Origin: Flavobacteriaceae bacterium
GTDB lineage: Bacteria; Bacteroidota; Bacteroidia; Flavobacteriales; Flavobacteriaceae
NCBI GenBank assembly: GCA_947446865.1
Contig: CANFHX010000013.1
Location: 1-64,000 of the forward strand
Reading direction: 5' to 3'
Length of the DNA stretch: 64,000 nucleotides
How positions within the stretch are numbered: position 1 is the stretch's first letter; the number at the start of each line of letters is the position of its first letter. The notes beneath the pieces were generated by a model. That model made no database searches. It was not told the origin of the DNA and was given only the letters and a program-made list of their open reading frames with translations. This document shows positions 19,848 to 25,766 of the stretch, in pieces. Both the position numbers and the translations under genes were made by a program.

Positions 19848-20294
19848 TTATAAAAACACATATTCCCCATTTAAAGAAACGCCTGGATATAAATTGTTGT
19901 AATACACTTTTGGGGAAGAATTTCTAATTTTATCAAAAGCAAAATAAAAATTACTTCTGCTCTTGAATCCAGCCTCATTAAATAATGTGGTAAACTTTAA
20001 TTTATTATTTTGCTTTAGTTCCTGTTCAATTAAAGTATCCAAATAATTCAATTTATGATACATGATAAAATCTGAAAATTTATATCCATATACATGTCGT
20101 ATTAATTTAGAAACATGGTTTGGAGGAGTTTCTAATAAAATTGAAAGATCAAAAATTCTAAAATTGGGTTTTAAAAACACTAAATTATCTAAATAAATTT
20201 CCAATTTAGAAACAAGTATTTTGTCCTCATCCTTAAAATAAAAATCCTTTTTTTTATTTATCATTTGTAATTTAGTATTAGACCTATTTAACAT
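19848..20294 (-). CDS. AraC-family DNA-binding regulator (HTH domain only)
   Basis: A 148-residue protein whose residues ~28-130 form the AraC-type double helix-turn-helix: RIFDLSILLETPPNHVSKLIRHVYGYKFSDFI (first HTH and linker) and KFTTLFNEAGFKSRSNFYFAFDKIRNSSPKVYY (second HTH, with the usual AGFKSxSxFxxAFKKxxGxSPxxY pattern). No sensor domain precedes it, only ~25 residues. Similar short forms in flavobacteria are the output half of larger membrane-bound regulators, so it may be truncated or a standalone regulator. The start could be the ATG at 20294 or the internal one at 20261. It is flanked by long non-coding DNA on both sides and its target is not evident. Confidence 0.72.
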   Translation of the reverse strand: MLNRSNTKLQMINKKKDFYFKDEDKILVSKLEIYLDNLVFLKPNFRIFDLSILLETPPNHVSKLIRHVYGYKFSDFIMYHKLNYLDTLIEQELKQNNKLKFTTLFNEAGFKSRSNFYFAFDKIRNSSPKVYYNNLYPGVSLNGEYVFL

Positions 20295-20877
20295 CTAAGC
20301 CATTCTTAACATTAAGTGAATCTATCAATTTGTACTTAAGATGGTCGCTGTTTTTATTTAACATAGACCCCGATTATTTACAAATAGCTAATTGAAATTT
20401 ATTGTTGTTCTCCATTTTTACCCAATATACCTTTTAGCTCATCTGATTTTATTGATAAACAAAACGTAAAATATAAAGGATGCCAATTTGAAAAGTAATT
20501 TAAAATAGTAATGTGCAATTTATTAATCAAATATAAAATGTGCTTTATCCTTATAATCTCAAACAAAATTAATGTAAATTATCCATTTATTAAGTAAATT
20601 AATTAAAAATGAGTTCTATTTAATCTTTTTTAGCACATTTATTATATTGAAAAATCAAAAAAAATTATATTATGTAAAAAAAGTGTGTCTTTAGTGTGTC
20701 TAAATGTATCTGAATTCAAATGGAATTATTTGTATCACTTTTCACATTAGTGATTGCTATTTTGCTTTGTTTATACAATTATACATAAATAAAAACTCTA
20801 TTTATTTATGGTTTTTACTTATTTGATTATTGATGGGTTTCGCCAAAAAAAAATTACTCCAATTTCAACCCAATTAA

Positions 20878-20906
20878 GGATTGGATTGGATTGGATTGGA
20901 TTGGAT
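20878..20906. repeat. GGATT pentanucleotide tandem repeat
   Basis: Five full GGATT units followed by GGAT. It lies in non-coding DNA and is a likely site of slippage between strains. Confidence 0.85.
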
Positions 20907-21045
20907 AGGCTAAAAAAGATTTTTTTTAACTAGAGGATTTAGGAAGGTACTTTTACTAACGTTGGTTAAACTTCGAAAATAAGATTTTTCGTTTCTTTTA
21001 AAGAATTTAACCAGCAGGACTCATTTGAAAGATAAATGGAGAATT

Positions 21046-21156
21046 ATGGGAATAAAAAATGAGGTGACACTAAAACTAGTATTACCTCATAATGCAAAAC
21101 TTATTGAACTGTTTTCAAACAAATTATCTAATCTAAAAACTCAACATCACAAATAA
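21046..21156 (+). CDS. Possible small ORF, 36 residues, unknown
   Basis: ATG to TAA encodes MGIKNEVTLKLVLPHNAKLI followed by ELFSNKLSNLKTQHHK; the frame is also open a little upstream of the ATG. Eleven bases after the stop a hairpin with 9-bp arms (GCCTCTAAA, 21167-21175 and 21182-21190) could end a transcript. No strong ribosome-binding site is visible and no family is recognised. It may be the tail of a lost gene. Confidence 0.2.
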   Translation: MGIKNEVTLKLVLPHNAKLIELFSNKLSNLKTQHHK

Positions 21157-21166
21157 AATGAAAATG

Positions 21167-21190
21167 CCTCTAAACATAAATTTAGAGGCT
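21167..21190. terminator. Hairpin, possible weak terminator
   Basis: Perfect 9-bp arms with a 6-nt loop; only a short mixed T stretch follows, so termination strength is doubtful. It ends 9 bases before the tRNA-derived direct repeat. Confidence 0.4.
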
Positions 21191-21198
21191 ATTGTTGA

Positions 21199-21217
21199 AA
21201 GCAGAGAGGAAGGGATT
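21199..21217. repeat. Putative attachment site: 19-bp copy of the tRNA-Ser 3' end
   Basis: Nineteen bases here are identical to 40900-40918, which cover the 3' acceptor strand and part of the T arm of the tRNA-Ser(GGA) gene. Both copies have the same orientation. The intact tRNA lies at the right end with its 3' end facing this copy, as expected for attL/attR of an element integrated in a tRNA gene. Confidence 0.65.
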
Positions 21218-21388
21218 TGTAACTCGTTCCTATATCGCTTATAATTAAATATTTATAATTTGTAAAAAACTAGGGTCTCGCTTTTGCTCCTTCAACAGAC
21301 ATGCAAAATATCCTATATCTTAATTTATACAAAAGTAAATAAATTTAATGTTTAAAGCAAACTATTAAATTGTTTATATGACTAAAAA

Positions 21389-21476
21389 TTAAACAAGTAA
21401 ATAACAATATTTAAACAAGTAAGGTTCATTTATTAAATAAGTAAAGTTTAAGAATTGAATAGGTTACCTATATAAA
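21389..21476. repeat. Iteron array with 22-bp period
   Basis: The 12-mer TTAAACAAGTAA occurs at 21389 and 21411, with TTAAATAAGTAA at 21433 and a degenerate TTGAATAGGTTA at 21455, each exactly 22 bp apart (two helical turns). The bases between are not conserved, so these look like protein-binding sites on one DNA face: replication iterons or integrase arm sites. The array stops at the stop codon of the 67-residue gene. Confidence 0.7.
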
Positions 21477-21680
21477 TTAACCAATTATAAGTGGCTCCAC
21501 CTGTTCATATTTTAGGCTAGTATATAGGCAAAACTCTTCTATACTTACAAGTTCGTTCTGGAGCTTGTTGAGGTCCTTTCTAATTTTTTGCAACATTCGT
21601 ATGCTTTGCCTATAACTCTTCCCTGTGATGCGTTGTATGTCTTTCGGGTAGATGCATAATCTCTTATTATCATTTTTCAT
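21477..21680 (-). CDS. Small conserved DNA-binding-like protein
   Basis: A 67-residue, basic protein beginning MKNDNKRLCIYPKDIQRITG. The segment IYPKDIQRITGKSYRQSIRMLQKI looks like a helix-turn-helix with YPKDI-RITGKS, and the C-terminal part (LVSIEEFCLYTSLKYEQVEPLI) is another short helical unit. Proteins of this pattern recur in flavobacterial genomes as hypothetical proteins. Size, charge and the adjacent iterons (its stop abuts them) suggest an excisionase- or copy-control-like role, but that is inference. The ~290 bp between this gene and the next on the plus strand hold no gene; the two are divergent. Confidence 0.6.
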   Translation of the reverse strand: MKNDNKRLCIYPKDIQRITGKSYRQSIRMLQKIRKDLNKLQNELVSIEEFCLYTSLKYEQVEPLIIG

Positions 21681-21973
21681 ACACTATCTATGGCTTTGAC
21701 TGGGCTTTGACTTGCTTAAAAGTCGAAGGATCCAGTTTGTTGAACAGGTTAAAATTAGTGAAAATTCTATTTAGTTTATATAGTGCAATTTAATTATTGT
21801 TTTTAGGTTGCTAGGTGTGTATTTATGTCTTATTGTGACATACTGAACCCCTGCCTCTTTTTTAATTGATTAAAATACTTAAAATTTGTTTTTGAAATCA
21901 ATCGGGAGATGTTGCAACAGGAGGATGATTGAGGGAAATTTTCACTGATTTAAATAATTTAAATTTTGAAGTT

Positions 21974-22732
21974 ATGGCTAGACAGAAAGGCATAATTAAA
22001 TTAAAAGGTACTATCGGAGATATTACTTTTTACAAAACGCAGGATGGACACTTGGCCAGAGAAAAAGGCGGAATAGACGCTAGTAGAATTGCCAGTGATC
22101 CTGCGTTTCAAAGAACCCGGGAGAATGGTTCTGAGTTTGGAAGAGCCGGAAAGGCCGGTAAACTGTTAAGAACTGCAGTACGAGTATTGCTTTTGAATTC
22201 TGCTGATGGTAGAATGGTAAGTCGATTGACTAAGGCCATGATTAATGTTTTACAAGCCGATATGACCAGCATTAGAGGTTTGCGAAATGTAATTGATGGT
22301 GAAGTTGATTTGCTTTTAGGTTTCGAATTTAACATTCGTGGTAAATTGGGAACTACATTATTTGCGCCTTATTTTTTAGAAATTGATCGTGCAAATGGAT
22401 TAGCATCTGTTAATTTAAATGGTTTTGTTCCGTCCAATATGATTGCTGCACCAGGAGGAACTACTCATTTTAAGATTACTTCTTTAGGAGCAGAAATTGA
22501 CTTTGAAGCGGAAACTTTTAACGAAATGCATACGGAATCCAGTATTTTACCTTGGGATTCGAATGTAACGAATCCAATAAATCTTGCCAATAACTTACCT
22601 GCGGGAAGTACTAAACCATTGTTTTTGACTTTAGGTATTGAGTTTTTTCAAGAGATTAATGGACAAATGTATCCGCTTAAAAATGGTGCGTTTAACCCAT
22701 TAGCGATTGTGAAAGTGGATAGTGGTGTGTAA
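21974..22732 (+). CDS. Conserved Bacteroidetes protein of unknown function, first gene of phage-like cassette
   Basis: 252 residues starting MARQKGIIKLKGTIGDITFY; an in-frame ATG 45 bp upstream (21929) is less likely because MARQKG is the usual start of this family as I remember it. It has no signal peptide. The N-terminus is basic and Gly-rich, with a conserved REKGGID...FQRTRENGSEFGRAGKAGKLLR stretch, then a beta-rich domain (FAPYFLEIDRANGLASVNLNGF ... LPLFLTLGIEFFQEINGQMY). The family is common in Flavobacterium beside DUF5675 genes, as here, and resembles a structural or assembly component more than an enzyme. Function unknown. Confidence 0.65.
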   Translation: MARQKGIIKLKGTIGDITFYKTQDGHLAREKGGIDASRIASDPAFQRTRENGSEFGRAGKAGKLLRTAVRVLLLNSADGRMVSRLTKAMINVLQADMTSIRGLRNVIDGEVDLLLGFEFNIRGKLGTTLFAPYFLEIDRANGLASVNLNGFVPSNMIAAPGGTTHFKITSLGAEIDFEAETFNEMHTESSILPWDSNVTNPINLANNLPAGSTKPLFLTLGIEFFQEINGQMYPLKNGAFNPLAIVKVDSGV

Positions 22733-22741
22733 GCCCCCTAA

Positions 22742-22754
22742 CCCCCAAAGGGGG
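22742..22754. repeat. GC-rich palindrome CCCCC-AAA-GGGGG
   Basis: This perfect small hairpin lies 10 bp after the stop codon. It is the core of a CCCCCTAACCCCCAAAGGGGG-type unit that I recall as a dispersed element in Bacteroidetes intergenic DNA. Confidence 0.5.
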
Positions 22755-22784
22755 AACTAGAACTGGAATGTTTAAAGTTATATT

Positions 22785-23177
22785 ATGAAACTAGTTATCA
22801 CTAGAACTTATTTCCCATCTGGAACCAATGGTAAACTCGAATGTGAGGGTAAATTGATCTGTAAAACCATTGAATTGCCTTGGAGGATAAACGAAACGAG
22901 GGTTTCTTGCATTCCAGAGGGGAAGTATTTTATAAAGAAACGATATAGCCAAAAATTCCAATGGCATTTGGAGGTTGAAAATGTTCCAAATAGAAGTTTG
23001 ATTTTGTTTCATCCTGCCAATAATGCAATGCAAGAATTGAATGGCTGTATTGCTCCCGTAACCCAACTTTCTGGACCTGGTTTAGGTTTGATGTCACGAA
23101 AGGCTTTTACAAGGTTAAAATCTTTAGTTTATAAAGCCCTGGAGAATAATGAAAGTGTGGAATTAATTGTGAAATAG
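22785..23177 (+). CDS. DUF5675 family protein
   Basis: A 130-residue cytoplasmic protein. Family-typical segments are the opening TRTYFPSGTNGKLECEGKLI, then TIELPWRINETRVSCIPEGKY, VENVPNRSLILFHPANNAMQELNGCIAP and a final helix. The pattern T-x-E-x-PW-x-x-N, SCIP-x-G-x-Y and H-x-x-N-x-x-x-x-L-x-G-C-I defines DUF5675. The family occurs in phage and mobile regions, often where a lysis or cell-wall enzyme would be; the Cys/His pair hints at catalysis but no activity is established. Middle gene of a co-directional four-gene cassette that ends in a terminator at 23688. Confidence 0.75.
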   Translation: MKLVITRTYFPSGTNGKLECEGKLICKTIELPWRINETRVSCIPEGKYFIKKRYSQKFQWHLEVENVPNRSLILFHPANNAMQELNGCIAPVTQLSGPGLGLMSRKAFTRLKSLVYKALENNESVELIVK

Positions 23178-23217
23178 AGATTCTTCGCTAAGGCTTAGGA
23201 TTACAAAATGAAATGTT

Positions 23218-23484
23218 ATGAATATAGTTGAAAGAGCAAAAGCACCAACACCCAAATTTTTTAAGATTTTGCGAAGTATCGGATTGGCTTTACTTGGAAT
23301 TAGTGGAACTATTGTTGCTGCACCAATAGTTTTACCTGCAACGGTGGTAACTGTTGCCGGCTATTTGGCAGTTGCTGGAGGTGTAGTTTCGGCAGTTAGT
23401 CAAGTTACCATTCCGGAAGCAATCCAACGCAAAACGAGGAGTAGGGCACCTAAAAACCTCAACAAAGCACGCGATGGGAACTAA
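23218..23484 (+). CDS. Small membrane protein with basic C-terminus
   Basis: 88 residues: a short basic head (MNIVERAKAPTPKFFKILRS), then a ~45-residue Ala/Val/Gly-rich hydrophobic stretch (IGLALLGISGTIVAAPIVLP and ATVVTVAGYLAVAGGVVSAV) that could form two membrane spans, and a Lys/Arg-rich tail (QRKTRSRAPKNLNKARDGN). The topology is holin-like, but no named family is recognised. It overlaps the start of the next small ORF by 11 bp. Confidence 0.6.
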   Translation: MNIVERAKAPTPKFFKILRSIGLALLGISGTIVAAPIVLPATVVTVAGYLAVAGGVVSAVSQVTIPEAIQRKTRSRAPKNLNKARDGN

Positions 23485-23650
23485 TATTTCCTTAAAAGCC
23501 GGCACGGCTTCGGGTACTGTATTGAGTGTTTTGCCCAATATTTTGTCGGAGGATATTTTAAAAACCATTATCTTAGCAGCCTTGGGAGCAGTAGTAAGTT
23601 TTACTATTTCTTACTTGTTAAAATGGTTGGTAAAATCTAAAAATAAATAG
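23474..23650 (+). CDS. Very small single-span membrane protein, holin-like
   Basis: 58 residues from ATG 23474 to TAG: MGTNISLKAGTASGTVLSVL, then an amphipathic PNILSEDILK, a hydrophobic span TIILAALGAVVSFTISYLL and a basic end KWLVKSKNK. It overlaps the preceding gene by 11 bp in another frame, typical of coupled phage lysis genes, and a terminator follows within 40 bp. Size and topology fit a small holin or spanin-like protein. Assigned by topology only. Confidence 0.55.
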   Translation: MGTNISLKAGTASGTVLSVLPNILSEDILKTIILAALGAVVSFTISYLLKWLVKSKNK

Positions 23651-23687
23651 TCCAGTTTTCGTGTGGTAACCTTTACTGGATGATCTG

Positions 23688-23718
23688 AAAGCCTAGTCGT
23701 TAGACCAGGCTTTTTTTT
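23688..23718 (+). terminator. Terminator of the phage-like cassette
   Basis: AAGCCT (23689-23694) pairs with AGGCTT (23707-23712), with a partly paired inner loop and eight T residues after it. It ends the four-gene run that begins at 21974. Confidence 0.75.
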
Positions 23719-24139
23719 ATTTATGGCAATAGCGGTATAAAATTACTCTTCGTAAATCATTAATTAGATTTAAGTTTTCATGAAAACGCTTTTCGCTTTG
23801 CTCTAAAAGTTTTAAAGTTTCCATGTTTTTAAGGTGCTCCTTGTGGTCCTTAATTTCTTTATTTACTTTGGTAGAAAATTCTTTTCTTAAATCGTGTAGC
23901 CGCAAAAAAGGAATGACGGAACCGCACAGGAAAGGATGCCAAAATTTTGTTTTCCAAAGGGCAAAAGCGTTAAGATTTATTAAATCAAAATCGGCTTCAT
24001 TCTCAAATAGGATGACAAAACTATTTGTAAAAGGTTCTTTTTGGGGCTTTCCGCTGTTCATTCCTTTGTTCAATAGGAATAAATGTGGTTTGGTGTAAAT
24101 CGTTCCAACTCGGTGGGTTTTGATAGAAAATTTCAGCAT
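23717..24139 (-). CDS. DUF6943-like hypothetical protein
   Basis: A 140-residue soluble protein: MLKFSIKTHRVGTIYTKPHL, FLLNKGMNSGKPQKEPFTNSF, then LWKTKFWHPFLCGSVIPFLR and a long charged helix (KEFSTKVNKEIKDHKEHLKN). The pattern IKTH-x-x-G-x-x-Y-x-x-PH-x-F-x-LNKG-x-NSGKP with HPFL-x-GSVIPF matches what I remember as DUF6943, frequent on flavobacterial conjugative and other mobile elements. Its last bases touch the T-run of the convergent cassette terminator. Function unknown. The name is from memory and should be treated as likely. Confidence 0.65.
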   Translation of the reverse strand: MLKFSIKTHRVGTIYTKPHLFLLNKGMNSGKPQKEPFTNSFVILFENEADFDLINLNAFALWKTKFWHPFLCGSVIPFLRLHDLRKEFSTKVNKEIKDHKEHLKNMETLKLLEQSEKRFHENLNLINDLRRVILYRYCHK

Positions 24140-24270
24140 AACATTTGGCTTTAAAATTGATTAGATTTCCAATTTTTTGCAGATTTTCTGGAGAAATACT
24201 CGAGTGCCTCGCTACGCTCCGCACATAAAATTTTTCAAAAGAAAAAAAAGAAAAAAAGAAAGCCATTTGT

Positions 24271-24395
24271 TCAAGTGGAAGGTTTCAATAAAACAAGTTT
24301 TTCAGATAAAATACTATTCGCTGAAAGCGGAATGGAGATTTTATCTGAAACCCGCAGGGCTTGAACTTGCTTTATTGTAAACCTGGAACTTATCT
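24271..24395 (+). ncRNA. Strongly folded ~120-nt element (three-helix hairpin)
   Basis: The outer arms 24281-24300 and 24364-24383 pair almost completely (GGTTT-CAATAAA-CAAGTT with AACTTG-TTTATTG-AAACC), and the pairing seems to extend outward. Inside, 24300-24312 and 24338-24350 pair perfectly for 13 bp (TTTCAGATAAAAT/ATTTTATCTGAAA), capped by ATTCGCT/AGCGGAAT. A small CCC-GCA-GGG hairpin (24351-24359) sits at the junction. Together this makes a three-way-junction-like fold. It may be the 5' domain of the larger RNA that follows. Strand is unproven. Confidence 0.5.
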
Positions 24396-24470
24396 TCGGT
24401 TTCTTTTTTTATTTTTTTTTGCAGGATAGTTGTTATGGAATCGTCCATCAAACACCCCCAAGCACCGCAA

Positions 24471-25010
24471 GGAATGGAGCTAAATGTAGCGCAAGCGGAA
24501 TTTAGCGTAATGGATGAGGAGCGCAGTGGCGGTGTTGCGGCAATCGAACAGCCACGCTAGACCGAGAATGCAACGTAGCGAAAGCGAAGTGGAATGTAGG
24601 GATAGCAGCGTGTAACGGCAGGGAAAAAATAAAAGACAGCCTTTAGGCGTACCTTGATTTAAGGCAAAGTGAAGTTTTTACTGAACGGAGCCAACCCTGA
24701 TGGCTGGGCGAAGAGCGCCACCGCTGAAAATATAAAGGGCAGCAGACACAATACTGCTGGAATGTAGTGTAGCGTAGTTTACGGAGCGAAACGGAATGAA
24801 GCGGTATTGTGGATGCAGTAGCCCTGACGAACGAAGGGAAGAGAACGGTGAAGTTGAGGAACGAACAGCAGAAAAAATAGAGCTGCTTTTTTTTAAGCTG
24901 CTCTATTTTTTGTGCTGTGAAGTGTCTGTGGAACGGAAGGAGGCACGACTGACTGGAACAGCCGAACGAAACAAAGTGAACGACCGAAGAGAGACCGCTT
25001 GATGGCTCGT
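24471..25010 (+). ncRNA. Candidate large structured non-coding RNA
   Basis: Many local and distal helices can be drawn: GCTAAAT 24479-24485 with ATTTAGC 24500-24506, enclosing GC-GCAA-GC; GTGGC 24526-24530 with GCCAC 24551-24555; GC-GAAA-GC at 24578-24585; GCC-TTTA-GGC at 24639-24648; AGCCA/TGGCT at 24689-24705; GGCG/CGCC at 24707-24719. CAGCAG 24740-24745 pairs with CTGCTG 24754-24759, and its loop (ACACAATA) is complementary to TATTGTG at 24805-24811, a pseudoknot. AGGGC 24736-24740 can also pair with GCCCT 24821-24825. The GNRA tetraloops read correctly only on the plus strand. No known RNA family was recognised; size and island setting recall GOLLD- or ROOL-type RNAs, which is analogy only. 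Confidence 0.45.
24865..24918. terminator. Long inverted repeat, possible bidirectional terminator
   Basis: ACAGCA-g-AAAAAATAGAGC (24865-24883) pairs with GCTCTATTTTTT-g-TGCTGT (24900-24918): 18 pairs with one G-G mismatch around a T-rich loop. The A-run and T-run inside the stem would let it stop transcription from either side, or it may be a helix of the larger structured RNA. Confidence 0.55.
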
Positions 25011-25188
25011 GTTATTTTAATATTAATCTTTTAGTATCAATAAGTTCATGGATTTAATTTTTCATTGTTTTTTTTGGAGTGTTTTTGAAAGCTGAATGAA
25101 ATAATGATTTTTTTTGCTCTATTTCTATCCTTGGTACACTTATTGAGCATGAGTATTTATAAATGAAAATACGATTTTTGATAAAAAA

Positions 25189-25219
25189 TTTGTTTATTGG
25201 TACAAGAGTTGTATATTTG
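25189..25219 (+). promoter_or_regulatory. Promoter of candidate small RNA
   Basis: TTTG at 25189-25192 (-33) and TATATTTG at 25212-25219 (-7) are 19 bp apart, an excellent match to the Bacteroidetes promoter TTTG-N19-TAnnTTTG. No plus-strand gene follows; only the terminator ~35 bp further on. Confidence 0.6.
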
Positions 25220-25225
25220 CAAAGT

Positions 25226-25285
25226 CATTTCCCTAGGGAAAAGGACCTGGTCGGCCACAACACCTTAGTTGTGGCATTTTTTATT
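25226..25285 (+). ncRNA. Candidate ~60-nt small RNA
   Basis: The interval between the consensus promoter (25189-25219) and a strong terminator (GCCACAAC 25254-25261 with GTTGTGGC 25268-25275, then ATTTTTT) contains a 12-bp palindrome TTCCCTAGGGAA and no ORF. A transcript starting near 25226 and ending at the T-run would be about 60 nt. Its terminator reaches the 3' end of the opposite-strand gene, so it may also act on that mRNA in antisense. The function is unknown. Confidence 0.45.
25254..25285 (+). terminator. Rho-independent terminator
   Basis: A perfect 8-bp stem with a 6-nt loop followed by ATTTTTTATTT on the plus strand. No plus-strand protein gene lies directly upstream, which is the main reason to suspect a small RNA. 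Confidence 0.75.
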
Positions 25286-25766
25286 TAATCCTTTTTGAAT
25301 ATTTATCCTCATAATATTTTTGGTTTCTTTCGTCATCAATATGAAAACAAGAAACAATAACATAATCGGGCGTTATTTTTTCCATAACAACTAAAAAATA
25401 TCCTTCTTTAAACCAAAAATAGTCTCTGATTTTTCCGTCTGGTTCCAAATATTGAAAACAAGTAATGTCGTCAGTATTTCTATTTTCAAGTATTGGTCTA
25501 ATCCAATGAATTTTATTAGCTCTTTTTTTGTCAAAAGCTCTTTTTCCTTTATTTCCTCGAGTAATAATTTTTACAAAGGTATGCGGATATTTTTCAAATC
25601 CATCCTCTTTAGAATTTCTAATATCAATAATTACTTTACTACCATCAAAATAAAAAACATTATCAATAAAATCAGATTTGAATAATTGATATAGTTCCTC
25701 TAAATGTTTAGTTGATGGATCAATTCCTAAATTAGGTATATGATCATCCAAGTCAAATAAATCCAT
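25281..25766 (-). CDS. Nuclease-like partner of DUF3800 (barnase/RelE-type fold suspected)
   Basis: 161 residues. After an acidic head (MDLFDLDDHIPNLGIDPSTK) the C-terminal half reads RAFDKKRANKIHWIRPILEN, then DYFWFKEGYFLVVMEKITPD, YVIVSCFHIDDERNQKYYED and a basic end KYSKRIK. The pattern R-A-x-x-I-x-W-I-x-P-I-(I/L)-E-N followed by Y-x-W-x-x-x-x-Y-x-V-x-x-E resembles the phage-associated barnase/EndoU/colicin/RelE-like (PBECR) nuclease group. Its ATG shares a base with the stop of the DUF3800 gene (TAATG), so the two are translationally coupled. Likely a toxin or defence effector; no activity can be claimed from sequence alone. Confidence 0.5.
   Translation of the reverse strand: MDLFDLDDHIPNLGIDPSTKHLEELYQLFKSDFIDNVFYFDGSKVIIDIRNSKEDGFEKYPHTFVKIITRGNKGKRAFDKKRANKIHWIRPILENRNTDDITCFQYLEPDGKIRDYFWFKEGYFLVVMEKITPDYVIVSCFHIDDERNQKYYEDKYSKRIK

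Larger units (their letters stand above)
20295..21198. other. Long AT-rich intergenic region left of the putative island
   Basis: About 0.9 kb with no convincing gene. It contains a paired GTGTC motif at 11-bp spacing (20685-20700), a GGATT pentamer array (20878-20906), one 36-codon ORF (21046-21156) and a 9-bp-arm hairpin (21167-21190). It looks like a mobile-element scar zone rather than a lost gene. Confidence 0.5.
24140..25253. other. Long non-coding, GC-richer, hairpin-rich region
   Basis: More than 1.1 kb without a credible gene. Left of 25020 the base composition is visibly GC-richer and purine-richer on the plus strand than the neighbours, with many nested complementary segments (see the ncRNA entries). 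From 25020 to 25185 it returns to plain AT-rich intergenic sequence. The one 68-codon ORF inside (24796-25002) has an Arg/Glu-rich repetitive composition and is judged accidental. Confidence 0.6.

Noticed and set aside
21411..21444. Possible CRISPR array from the short regular repeats
   Set aside because: Repeats are 12 bp with 10-bp spacers, no cas genes are present and the sequence is AT-only; iteron-type binding sites fit better.
21929..21973. Upstream in-frame start for the first phage-like cassette gene
   Set aside because: MARQKG is the expected family N-terminus and the extra 15 residues look like translated leader.
24021..24266. 81-codon minus-strand ORF overlapping the DUF6943-like gene
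   Set aside because: It overlaps a better-supported gene in another frame and has no family resemblance; its Phe/Ser-rich head is encoded by an A/T tract.
24796..25002. 68-codon ORF MKRYCGCSSPDERREENGEV... inside the structured block
   Set aside because: Composition is extreme in Arg/Glu because it follows the purine-rich RNA helices; it spans the long inverted repeat at 24865-24918 and has no recognisable domain.
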